Shown: positions 1 through 6,700 of the stretch, one piece after another | How positions within the stretch are numbered: the first letter of the stretch is position 1 | Layout: the number at the start of each line of letters is the position of its first letter | Origin: CAIOSQ01 sp044359885 | GTDB taxonomy: Bacteria > Pseudomonadota > Alphaproteobacteria > CACIAM-22H2 | Assembly: GCA_044359885.1 (NCBI GenBank) | Contig: JBIKLI010000098.1 | Coordinates: forward strand, 1-12,955 | Length of the DNA stretch: 12,955 nucleotides | Direction of reading: 5' to 3' | Made by a program: the position numbers and the translations under genes | Notes under the pieces: model-generated | What the model saw: only the letters and a program-made list of their open reading frames with translations | Databases searched by the model: none | Told to the model about the DNA's origin: nothing

Positions 1-1
1 T

Positions 2-655
2 GTCCTGGCAGGCGACGGCAACGACACGGTTTCCGGCGCCGGAAATGCGGAAATGATCTGGGGCGGCGCCGGCAACGACGTCGTCCTGGGCGGTGGCGGG
101 AACGATTCGATCTGGGGCGAGACCGATCACGACACGCTGTCGGGCGAGGACGGCGCGGACCTCCTGGATGGCGGTGCCGGCAACGACCGTCTCGCCGGGG
201 GCGCGGAGGCCGACCTGCTCTACGGGCAGACCGGCAACGATTCGCTTTCCGGCGGCGACGGCGACGACATGCTCGCCGGAGGCACCGGCAACGACACGCT
301 GAACGGCGACGACGGCAACGACACGATCCTGGGCCAGGATGGCAACGACACGGCCGCGGGCGGCGCCGGCGACGACGTGATCGACGGCGGCGACGCTGGC
401 GACCGGTTGAGCGGCGGCGACGGGAACGATGTCCTACAGGGCGGCTCGGGCGACGATTCGCTCGCCGGCGACGGGGACGACGATGTCATCTTCGGCGGCA
501 TCGGCTTCGACAGCCTTGCGGGCGGTTCCGGCGACGATGTCCTGTTCGGCGAGGCCGGCGACGATGTGATGAGCGGCGAAGCCGGCGAAGACATGCTTGC
601 CGGTGGCGCCGGCGCCGACCGTCTGAACGGCGGCGCCGGGGACGACATCCTGATG
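2..655 (+). repeat. RTX nonapeptide-coding repeat block 1
   Basis: About 24 imperfect 27-bp units encode GGxGxDxhx nonapeptides. They are recognisable by recurring GGCGGCGCCGGC- and GGCAACGAC-like words. They form the calcium-binding beta-roll of the enclosing gene. The units are coding and diverged, not a nucleotide-level tandem array. Confidence 0.9.
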
Positions 656-1522
656 TTCGAAGGCGACCGAAGCTTCACCCAGATCCTGGGCGCCGATCTG
701 TTCGCGAAGAACACGGAGGGCGATTTCACGCTGGACACATCGATCCGTCTGACGGGCAGCGATCCCACGGTCCGGAACGGCTACAAGGGAAGCCTCGATC
801 GGTTCGACGGCGGCACCGGGATCGATACGGTCCTGGGGACGGGCGACCATGACGTCGTCGTGCTCAACACGATCACGTCGACCGGGACGCGCCTCTCCGG
901 CCTTGTCTCGGGCGTGGAGGTCTTCCGGATGGGCGATGGCGACGACATCGTCGCGCTGGTCGCCAGCAGCACCGGTCTGTCCGGGTCCGTGGACAGCGTG
1001 ACGGTCCATGGCGAGAACGGTCGCGACGCGCTCTGGACGTCGCTGGGCAGCGACACGCTGGATGGCGGCGCTGGATCCGACTGGCTGTCGGGCGGTGCCG
1101 GCGACGATGTGCTCCTGGGCGGCGACGAGAGCGACTTCGGCGCCGACGGCAAGGACAACTGGACGGCGCTCGATTTCCCGGGACGCAAATTCAACGACAT
1201 CCTGGACGGTGGCGACGGCAGCGACATCGTCCATGGCGGCGCCGGGGCCGACCTGCTCGCGCTCGGCAAGGGCAACGACACCCTGCAGGGCGGATCGGGG
1301 GCCGATCTCTTCGTGGCCGAGGGCGATTGGGGCAACGACCAGATCGGCGATTTCGACTTCGCCGGCGGCGACCGGCTCGCGGCGATCGGTTTTGCTCCTG
1401 CGGACGTCACCTTCGAGGCGGAACTCGACCGCCTGACCCTGTTCATGCAGGGACACGGGACGATCGTTCTGCATGGTTTCGCGCTGCCCGCCAACGTCAC
1501 CACGGCCGACCTGTTCTTGTGA
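2..1522 (+). CDS. RTX (hemolysin-type calcium-binding repeat) secreted protein, 5' truncated
   Basis: The reading frame is open from base 2, so the N-terminus lies outside the window; 506 codons are visible. The first ~218 visible residues are near-continuous glycine/aspartate nonapeptides of the GGxGxDxhx type (for example GGAGNDVVL, GGDGNDVLQ), which in this family fold as a calcium-bound parallel beta-roll. A non-repeat section follows (about 650-1040), then two shorter repeat blocks. The last ~70 residues are repeat-poor and end in ADLFL, an acidic residue followed by hydrophobic ones, typical of uncleaved C-terminal type I secretion signals. The protein is therefore probably exported by an ABC/MFP/TolC system not seen here. 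No catalytic motif (such as the serralysin zinc site) lies in the visible part, so adhesin, S-layer protein or enzyme cannot be told apart. The next gene starts about 100 bp downstream. Confidence 0.93.
   Translation, partial: VLAGDGNDTVSGAGNAEMIWGGAGNDVVLGGGGNDSIWGETDHDTLSGEDGADLLDGGAGNDRLAGGAEADLLYGQTGNDSLSGGDGDDMLAGGTGNDTLNGDDGNDTILGQDGNDTAAGGAGDDVIDGGDAGDRLSGGDGNDVLQGGSGDDSLAGDGDDDVIFGGIGFDSLAGGSGDDVLFGEAGDDVMSGEAGEDMLAGGAGADRLNGGAGDDILMFEGDRSFTQILGADLFAKNTEGDFTLDTSIRLTGSDPTVRNGYKGSLDRFDGGTGIDTVLGTGDHDVVVLNTITSTGTRLSGLVSGVEVFRMGDGDDIVALVASSTGLSGSVDSVTVHGENGRDALWTSLGSDTLDGGAGSDWLSGGAGDDVLLGGDESDFGADGKDNWTALDFPGRKFNDILDGGDGSDIVHGGAGADLLALGKGNDTLQGGSGADLFVAEGDWGNDQIGDFDFAGGDRLAAIGFAPADVTFEAELDRLTLFMQGHGTIVLHGFALPANVTTADLFL
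1040..1132 (+). repeat. RTX nonapeptide-coding repeat block 2
   Basis: A short run of about three nonapeptides (LDGGAGSDW, LSGGAGDDV, LLGGDESDF) follows the ~130-residue non-repeat section. It ends at an insert containing WTALDFPGRKF, which separates it from block 3. Confidence 0.8.
1184..1363 (+). repeat. RTX nonapeptide-coding repeat block 3
   Basis: About five to six nonapeptides (LDGGDGSDI, VHGGAGADL, LQGGSGADL) lead into GNDQIGDFDF. That is the usual junction between the last RTX turns and the C-terminal secretion region. Confidence 0.8.
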
Positions 1523-1605
1523 GTTGCCGACCGCACTTCATCTGTTGCCGGCGAACAGCCGATCCGAATAGCGTTACGGAAACAATGGCTTTTCGCATGG
1601 CAAAC

Positions 1606-1610
1606 GAAGG
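1606..1610 (+). promoter_or_regulatory. Ribosome binding site supporting the TTG start at 1620
   Basis: GAAGG lies nine bases before the TTG. It decides the start, together with the matching N-terminal sequence of paralog 3, whose TTG follows a perfect Shine-Dalgarno sequence. Confidence 0.55.
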
Positions 1611-1619
1611 TTTCGCCGA

Positions 1620-2795
1620 TTGGGACAGGAAGACGACCTTCTGGCGCTGACCCGCCGGTTGCTGCGATCGCCGCAGGCCCGCGTCGCGATCACCGCGGAA
1701 TTGTCCGCTCTGCTCGGCCTGCACGGCGATCCGAAGAGGTTCCGGCTGCACCAGAGCCTCCTGCGGGACATGGCGTCGCGGGCCGGTGGCGATTCCTTCG
1801 TGATGCGCACCGGCGACGTCGCGATCGTCGTGCCGCCCGACGGCAGCGCCGGCGGCCAGGCGATCCTCGACGACATCGTCGACTTGATCGCAAAGGACTG
1901 CGATCTGGCGTCCGAGACGCTGCGCCGGCGTATCGCCAGCTACGCGATCCCCGAGCAGTTTCCGCAATTCCGTCAATGGGTCGCACGATATCTCGGCCGC
2001 GGGATGGCCGACATGGGAGGAACGCAAGGGGTCGGCGCCAGCCTCCCGGAAGCCGACGAGTCGCTGCGCGGCCGCATGACGGCCGACATGCTGTCCCGTA
2101 TCGAACACCGGATCCTGCGATGCGACATCCGCGAGTTCGTACGCCAGCAGCCGGTCTGCAGGGCGCCGGCCCATTCGCGCGAGAAATGGCACCCGGTCAT
2201 CCAGGAGCGGTTCCTTGGGATCGAAGCGCTCCGGACGCGTTTCTTTCCAGGCGTCGAACTGGTCAAGCATGGGCCGTTGTTCCAGGAGCTATGCCTGATC
2301 CTGGACGAGCGCCTTGTGCACCACCTGCTGGCGAACCGCCTGGACCGGGTCGTGAAGACCAGCCTCAACATCTCGATCGAAAGCGCCCTCGACCCGATGA
2401 TCGATCTGCTGGGCAAGCGGATCGAGGATGGCGACCGCTCGCAACTCCTGTTCGAGATCGCTTGCATCGAATTCCTTGGCGACGTGGCGCGCGGCCAGCG
2501 CGCCGTCGCGCGTCTGCGCGACTATGGCTTCGGCGTGATCCTCGACGGTGTGGGCTTGCCTCTCCTGCCCTATCTGAGCCTCGGGCGGATCGACTGCGAC
2601 CTGATCAAGGTCCAGTTCGCGCGCGATCATGTCCAGTCTCTCGCGCAGGAGTCCGGCCTGAAGGCGATCCGCGACCTGCCGCCAGGAAAGATCGTCTTCA
2701 GCCGCTGCGACCACGAAAGCGCGGTCGATGTCGGCCGGACGCTGGGAATCGGCCTCTATCAGGGCTGGCTGATCGACCGGCTCCTGGCCTATTGA
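1620..2795 (+). CDS. Degenerate GGDEF-EAL-like protein, paralog 1 of 3
   Basis: This 391-residue soluble protein has no signal peptide or membrane segment. Residues ~155-391 follow the EAL phosphodiesterase fold: E196 (QERF) at the place of the EAL-motif Glu, N250 (SLNIS), E279 (FEIAC) for ExT, D309-G310 for the DD of DDFG, K330, D364 (RCDH) for the AEGVE Glu, and Q381-G382. The second Asp of DDFG and the EAL and AEGVE signatures are lost, so phosphodiesterase activity is unlikely; c-di-GMP binding is possible but unproven. Residues ~18-95 resemble an eroded GGDEF domain with FVMRTGDVAIVV in place of the GGDEF hairpin (inference from layout). The TTG start is chosen because GAAGG at 1606-1610 is well spaced and GQEDDLLAL aligns with the start of paralog 3; the first in-frame ATG is at codon 51. 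It probably acts with the two following paralogs. Confidence 0.85.
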   Translation: MGQEDDLLALTRRLLRSPQARVAITAELSALLGLHGDPKRFRLHQSLLRDMASRAGGDSFVMRTGDVAIVVPPDGSAGGQAILDDIVDLIAKDCDLASETLRRRIASYAIPEQFPQFRQWVARYLGRGMADMGGTQGVGASLPEADESLRGRMTADMLSRIEHRILRCDIREFVRQQPVCRAPAHSREKWHPVIQERFLGIEALRTRFFPGVELVKHGPLFQELCLILDERLVHHLLANRLDRVVKTSLNISIESALDPMIDLLGKRIEDGDRSQLLFEIACIEFLGDVARGQRAVARLRDYGFGVILDGVGLPLLPYLSLGRIDCDLIKVQFARDHVQSLAQESGLKAIRDLPPGKIVFSRCDHESAVDVGRTLGIGLYQGWLIDRLLAY

Positions 2796-2808
2796 CGCAT
2801 CTCCGGCA

Positions 2809-2867
2809 TTTGGACGGTGCGTTTGGACGGTGAGTCTTTACGGGGCCTTAACCACTCCCGCTTAACC
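2809..2867 (+). promoter_or_regulatory. Upstream region of paralog 2 with two pairs of short direct repeats
   Basis: The 116-bp gap between paralogs 1 and 2 holds two exact copies of TTTGGACGGTG (2809-2819 and 2822-2832, 13-bp period). It also holds two copies of CTTAACC (2847-2853 and 2861-2867, 14-bp period). Each TTTGGAC copy contains a TTGGAC that could act as a -35-like element. Near-helical spacing of both pairs fits a regulator binding one face of the DNA. No terminator hairpin was seen, so read-through from paralog 1 is also possible. The function is inferred. Confidence 0.35.
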
Positions 2868-2911
2868 CTTTGTCGACGATTTCATGTTCAGACGACGGCT
2901 CGGGCGGTCTC

Positions 2912-4096
2912 ATGTCTTGGTATCGCACGGAAGCGGAGGTCGAACTCCTGACGTTCTGGCGCCGGATGCTCCGGTCCCAGCAGGCCTGTGTCGTGCTGGC
3001 CGTCGAGTTGGGGGCTCTGCAACTGATCCAGGAGAATCCGCGCAGCCATCGCGTTCAGAAGCGGTTGCTGGAGGATCTCGCGACGCGCCAGCGCGGCCAG
3101 ACCTTCTCTTTGCCGGATGGTGGCGTCGTCCTCGCGGTCCCTGGGGCCGATATCGGCACCTGCGAAGCGATGGTGGGCGAGATCGTCGGCTGGATCCTGC
3201 GCGATCCCTCCCTGTCCGAGGAAGGGATCCGGCGCCGGGTCCGTGCGTTCGTTCTGCCGGGCGACTACGGGCCGTTCCGGGAATGGATCGCTCCCTATCT
3301 GCCCGGTGGCGAAGCCGCTGCCCTCGAGCAGGACGGCGAGGCCGACCCTGCGGGCGAGGCGCTGGGCGGACCTTTGACCGCGCGGCTCCTTTCGCTGCTG
3401 GACCACCGGATCTCCAGGCTCGACATCCGCCCATTCGTCCACCGCCAGATGGTCTACCGTCATCGGGCGGTCGCCGGTCAGACCTGGACACCGGTCATCG
3501 ACGAGTGGCTGATCGGCGTCTCCAGCCTCGCTTCCAAACATTTTCCTGATGTCGAGCTAGATAAAAGAAATCCATATCATCTTGAATTCTGCTCGATACT
3601 TGATGAGCGCTTGATCCTGCACCTGATGACGACCAAGGCGCATTTCCTTGGACCGGTCAGCCTCAACCTGGCGCTCGACACGATACTGGATCGGCTCTTC
3701 GACGATTTCGCGGTTCATGTCGCACCCGGAGAACTGCCGCGACTGCATGTCGAGATCGACTGCTCCGAGATTTTCGCCGATATCGGCAAGGCCAAGACCG
3801 CCATCGCGCGACTCCGCGGCCTCGGTTGCGGGGTGATCGTCGACGGCATGACGCTGGACCTGCTGCCCTATGTCCGGGTCAACCGCTTCGATTTCGACCT
3901 TCTGAAGATCCGCCTGCCGCGGCTCGAGATCGGACGCCTGATGGACGATTCCTGCGTCATGGCGCTCCGGCGCCTGCCTCACGAAAAGATCGTCTTCACG
4001 CGCTGCGACACCGACGCCGCGCTGACGGCGGGACTCATGCTCGATGTCGGCATGTTTCAAGGCTGGCATATCGATGAACAGGCCGATCGGGCATAG
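2912..4096 (+). CDS. Degenerate GGDEF-EAL-like protein, paralog 2 of 3
   Basis: This soluble protein has 394 residues from the ATG at 2912. A TTG at 2870 would add 14 residues, but the ATG fits better: ELLTFWRRML near the start aligns with the N-termini of the paralogs, and GGGCGG stands five bases upstream. EAL-like landmarks are E198 (DEWL), N252 (SLNLA), E281 (VEIDC), D311-G312 (VDGM for DDFG), K332 (LLKI), D366 (RCDT) and Q383-G384. As in the other two paralogs, DDFG has become DG and the EAL and GVE signatures are gone, so it is predicted to be inactive as a phosphodiesterase. The N-terminal section has FSLPDGGVVLAV in the GGDEF hairpin position, the most eroded of the three. Positions ~3540-3606 are strikingly A+T-rich, with codons rare elsewhere here (CTA, AGA, ATA, AAA), although the encoded residues remain paralog-like. 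Confidence 0.85.
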   Translation: MSWYRTEAEVELLTFWRRMLRSQQACVVLAVELGALQLIQENPRSHRVQKRLLEDLATRQRGQTFSLPDGGVVLAVPGADIGTCEAMVGEIVGWILRDPSLSEEGIRRRVRAFVLPGDYGPFREWIAPYLPGGEAAALEQDGEADPAGEALGGPLTARLLSLLDHRISRLDIRPFVHRQMVYRHRAVAGQTWTPVIDEWLIGVSSLASKHFPDVELDKRNPYHLEFCSILDERLILHLMTTKAHFLGPVSLNLALDTILDRLFDDFAVHVAPGELPRLHVEIDCSEIFADIGKAKTAIARLRGLGCGVIVDGMTLDLLPYVRVNRFDFDLLKIRLPRLEIGRLMDDSCVMALRRLPHEKIVFTRCDTDAALTAGLMLDVGMFQGWHIDEQADRA

Positions 4097-4156
4097 GGCG
4101 CACCTGACCCCGCGGCCGCCGCAACGGGTTCCCATCTTTCGCATCAATCAAACGGT

Positions 4157-4173
4157 GTATTTCGGAAAAATAC
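4157..4173. other. Small A+T-rich inverted repeat
   Basis: GTATTT and AAATAC flank a five-base spacer (CGGAA) in the 179-bp gap between paralogs 2 and 3. It could be an operator or a weak hairpin. There is no T-tract to make it a convincing terminator. Confidence 0.25.
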
Positions 4174-4175
4174 GT

Positions 4176-4206
4176 TGGACATTCAACGTTAACGAAGTAT
4201 TGTCCA
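4176..4206 (+). promoter_or_regulatory. Candidate promoter and inverted repeat before paralog 3
   Basis: TGGACA (4176-4181, five of six matches to TTGACA) stands 16 bp before TATTGT (4198-4203, four of six matches to TATAAT). This is the most A+T-rich stretch of the left half. TGGACA and TGTCCA (4201-4206) also form an inverted repeat around the palindrome CGTTAACG (4187-4194), so the promoter could be regulated. A start near 4210 would leave a leader of about 65 bases before the TTG at 4276. This is inferred from sequence only. Confidence 0.35.
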
Positions 4207-4259
4207 TGAAGAGATTTTGAGCACCGCCGTGCAGCGCGAACCGCAGGAAGCGGTCCGTG

Positions 4260-4266
4260 CAAGGAG
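4260..4266 (+). promoter_or_regulatory. Strong Shine-Dalgarno sequence deciding the TTG start at 4276
   Basis: AAGGAGG is a full match to the anti-Shine-Dalgarno sequence and lies nine bases before a TTG codon. No ATG in this frame is close, so TTG is the start of paralog 3. Confidence 0.8.
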
Positions 4267-4275
4267 GGCGACAAG

Positions 4276-5448
4276 TTGACAGCGGAAGACGATCTTCTCG
4301 CGTTCTGGCGCCGCCAGTTCAAGGGGCAGGGCCGAGCGACCGTGGTGATCATCGAACTGGCCGCGCTGTTCACGCTCCATGGCAGCCAGCGGCTGGCCCG
4401 GCTTCAGTACAACATGATCCGCGAACTGGCCGAACGCCGCCAGGGCCGTTTCTTCACCCTCGCCAAGGGGGACCTCGCTGTCGCGGTCGATCGCAAGGAC
4501 CGGGCGAATGTCCTGTCCCAGCTCCAGGAATCGGTACTGCGGGACGCCCAACTCCCCGATGAAACGATTCGCCGACGGGTCATCACCTTCGACCTGCCCG
4601 AGCAGATCGGCGAGCTTCGCGACGCCATCGCGCGCTACGCGACGACCGCACTGGAAGCGCGGGCCGCGGCGCTCCTGCCGGAGTTCGGGGCCGGTGGCGG
4701 CGCGCCGCTCAAGGGACCGCTCGCGCCGGGGATGCTCGAGCGCGTCGAATATCAGATCATGCGCAGCGACATCCGTCCATTCGTCCAGCGCCAGACCATC
4801 TTCGCGCGTCCGCAGAGCGACAAGGAGCAATGGACGCCGCGCATCCAGGAGCGCCGGATCGCGCTTGCGAAGCTGAGCAAGGACCTGTTCCCCGAGCTCG
4901 AAATCGCGCGGACCAATCCGCTCTTCGGGCATTTCTGCCGTATCCTCGACGAGCGCATGCTCCATCACATCATCATGGGGCAGTCGAAGATCGAACGCCG
5001 CGTGAGCCTGAACGTGTCGCTGGCGACGACCTTCGACCGGATCTTCGACACGTTCCTCGCCCATGTGCCGGAAGCCAATCGCGAGAACCTGCTGATCGAG
5101 ATCGACTGCGCCGATCTGTTCCAGGACATTTCGTCCGCCGTCATGGCGTTCGCGCGGCTGCGCCGCCAGGGGCTGGGGATCATCATAGACGGCGTCTCGC
5201 TCGAGACCCTGCCCTTCGTCAGGCTCGACAAGCTGGACCACGACTACCTGAAGATCCTGCTGCCCCGCGACCGCGTCGGACTGATGTCGAGCGACTCGCG
5301 GATCAAGGCGATGCGCAAGCTGCGCCCGGACCGCGTGATCCTCGGCCAATGCGACAATCCATTGGCACTCAAGATCGGCGAGACCCTGGGAATCGACCTG
5401 TACCAGGGCTGGCTGCTCGATCAATATGAGGATGCAGCCGCTTCCTGA
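4276..5448 (+). CDS. Degenerate GGDEF-EAL-like protein, paralog 3 of 3
   Basis: This 390-residue soluble protein starts at TTG. Residues ~155-385 are EAL-like: E192 (QERR), N246 (SLNVS), E275 (IEIDC), D305-G306 (IDGV for DDFG), K326 (YLKI), D360 (QCDN) and Q377-G378 (YQGW). Loss of the second DDFG Asp and of the AEGVE Glu argues against catalysis. Residues ~18-90 have the helix/strand order of a GGDEF domain, with FTLAKGDLAVAV at the hairpin where GGDEF would stand; assigning this part to GGDEF is an inference. The stretch NPLFGHFCRILDER (residues 214-227) belongs to a block shared with both paralogs and is among their best-conserved parts. The 3' end overlaps the longest reading of the transporter gene by 23 bp, suggesting co-transcription. 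The likely role is nucleotide-sensing or protein-protein signalling in the cytoplasm. Confidence 0.87.
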   Translation: MTAEDDLLAFWRRQFKGQGRATVVIIELAALFTLHGSQRLARLQYNMIRELAERRQGRFFTLAKGDLAVAVDRKDRANVLSQLQESVLRDAQLPDETIRRRVITFDLPEQIGELRDAIARYATTALEARAAALLPEFGAGGGAPLKGPLAPGMLERVEYQIMRSDIRPFVQRQTIFARPQSDKEQWTPRIQERRIALAKLSKDLFPELEIARTNPLFGHFCRILDERMLHHIIMGQSKIERRVSLNVSLATTFDRIFDTFLAHVPEANRENLLIEIDCADLFQDISSAVMAFARLRRQGLGIIIDGVSLETLPFVRLDKLDHDYLKILLPRDRVGLMSSDSRIKAMRKLRPDRVILGQCDNPLALKIGETLGIDLYQGWLLDQYEDAAAS

Positions 5449-6700
5449 GCCCGAACTCCGGGCCGCGGCCGCAGGGGATTTCGCCAGCGTGGCATTTTCA
5501 TCGCATGGCGACGCCACGCTCGATGGCGCGGCCGCCTGGATCCGTCTGTCGATCTGCGTCCTGACGGCGGCGGTCGGCGGCGTCGCGTTCTGGTCGGTCG
5601 TGGTGGTGCTGCCGGAGGTCCAGGCCGAATTCGGCTCTGCCCGCGGCGAGGCTTCCCTCGCCTATTCCGCGAACATGATCGGCTTCGCGCTCGGCGGAAT
5701 CTTCATGGGGCGCCTCGCGGACCGCCGGGGGATCGCCGTTCCGGTCGCGATCGGCGGCGTCGCCCTGGGGGCCGGCTATGCGCTGGCGGCGCTGGCGCCG
5801 TCGCTCTGGAGCTTCGTCCTCATCCATGGGGCACTGATCGGCTTTCTCGGCGGTTCGGCATCGTTCGGTCCGCTGGTCGCCGACGTGTCGCACTGGTTCC
5901 GGCGCCGGCGCGGAATCGCGATGGCGATCTGCGCCAGCGGCAACTACGTGGCGGGCGCCGTCTGGCCGCCCCTGATCCGCTACGCGGTCGACCTTCATGG
6001 CTGGCGTGCCGCCCATTTCATGATCGCGGCCATCTGCGTGGCCGCAATCCTGCCCCTGGCCTGGATGCTGCGCCATCCCGCCCCCCACGAAGCGGAAGCC
6101 ACGGCCGGCGACAGCGGCCGCGACCTGGCCGCGATTTCGCCGAACCGCCTGCAGGCCATCCTCGCCCTTGCCGGCGTGTCATGCTGCATCGCCATGGCGA
6201 TGCCCCAGGTCCATATCGTCGCCTATTGCGCCGACCTCGGGTTCGAACTGGCGCGCGGCGCCGAGATGCTGTCGCTGATGCTGGCGGCCGGCGTCGCAAG
6301 CCGGCTCATCTCCGGCTGGATCTCGGACCGGATCGGCGGTGTCCGGACGCTGCTGCTGGGCGCATTGCTCCAGACGACCACCCTGGCGCTCTACATCCCG
6401 TTCGACGGGCTGGCCTCGCTCTACCTGGTCTCCTTCCTGTTCGGTCTCTCGCAAGGGGGCATCGTGCCGAGCTACGCGCTGATCGTGCGCGAATCGATGC
6501 CGGCCCGCGAGGCCGGCGCGCGCGTCGGGACGGTGCTGATGGCGACGATCGTCGGCATGGCGCTGGGCGGCTGGCTGTCGGGCCTGGTCTACGATGTTGC
6601 CGGCTCCTACCGCGCAGCCTTCCTCAACGGGATCGCCTGGAACCTCGTGACCGTCGCGACCGCGGTCTGGTTGGTTCGTCGTCTGCCGCGCCCGGCATGA
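5426..6700 (+). CDS. Major facilitator superfamily transporter (monocarboxylate/oxalate-formate-like)
   Basis: The 424-residue protein is strongly hydrophobic with about 12 predicted membrane segments. The first lies at about residues 41-62. Residues 95-102 (GRLADRRG) match the MFS loop 2-3 signature GxLaDrxG. A charged linker rich in Glu, Ala and Asp at the middle (~residues 213-232) separates two six-helix halves. The pattern is like bacterial relatives of the monocarboxylate and oxalate/formate porters; substrate and direction cannot be read from sequence. The ATG at 5426 overlaps paralog 3 by 23 bp but has a poor ribosome site. A GTG at 5489 with AGGGGA ten bases upstream (5473-5478) is a credible alternative giving 403 residues and no overlap. 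The stop codon overlaps the next start as ATGA, implying translational coupling. Confidence 0.88.
   Translation: MRMQPLPEPELRAAAAGDFASVAFSSHGDATLDGAAAWIRLSICVLTAAVGGVAFWSVVVVLPEVQAEFGSARGEASLAYSANMIGFALGGIFMGRLADRRGIAVPVAIGGVALGAGYALAALAPSLWSFVLIHGALIGFLGGSASFGPLVADVSHWFRRRRGIAMAICASGNYVAGAVWPPLIRYAVDLHGWRAAHFMIAAICVAAILPLAWMLRHPAPHEAEATAGDSGRDLAAISPNRLQAILALAGVSCCIAMAMPQVHIVAYCADLGFELARGAEMLSLMLAAGVASRLISGWISDRIGGVRTLLLGALLQTTTLALYIPFDGLASLYLVSFLFGLSQGGIVPSYALIVRESMPAREAGARVGTVLMATIVGMALGGWLSGLVYDVAGSYRAAFLNGIAWNLVTVATAVWLVRRLPRPA

Noticed and set aside
2..655. A possible CRISPR or DNA-level tandem repeat array
   Set aside because: The periodicity is 27 bp coding for nonapeptides, the units are imperfect, and there are no unique spacers.
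434..1474. Long minus-strand open frames opposite the RTX gene
   Set aside because: Repetitive Asp/Gly codons give stop-free antisense frames; only the plus frame gives RTX nonapeptides.
1542..1561. A terminator after the RTX gene
   Set aside because: CTGTT/AACAG and CGGC/GCCG pairs are short, compete with each other, and no T-tract follows.
2848..2865. A CtrA-type site (TTAA-N7-TTAA) before paralog 2
   Set aside because: Two TTAA words are present, but they are separated by ten bases instead of seven.
1620..5448. Active c-di-GMP phosphodiesterases
   Set aside because: The EAL, DDFG and AEGVE signatures needed for metal-dependent catalysis are altered in all three genes.
4189..5517. A minus-strand open frame of 442 codons opposite paralog 3
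   Set aside because: It is a GC-bias shadow of a gene that has clear paralogs and a perfect Shine-Dalgarno sequence.
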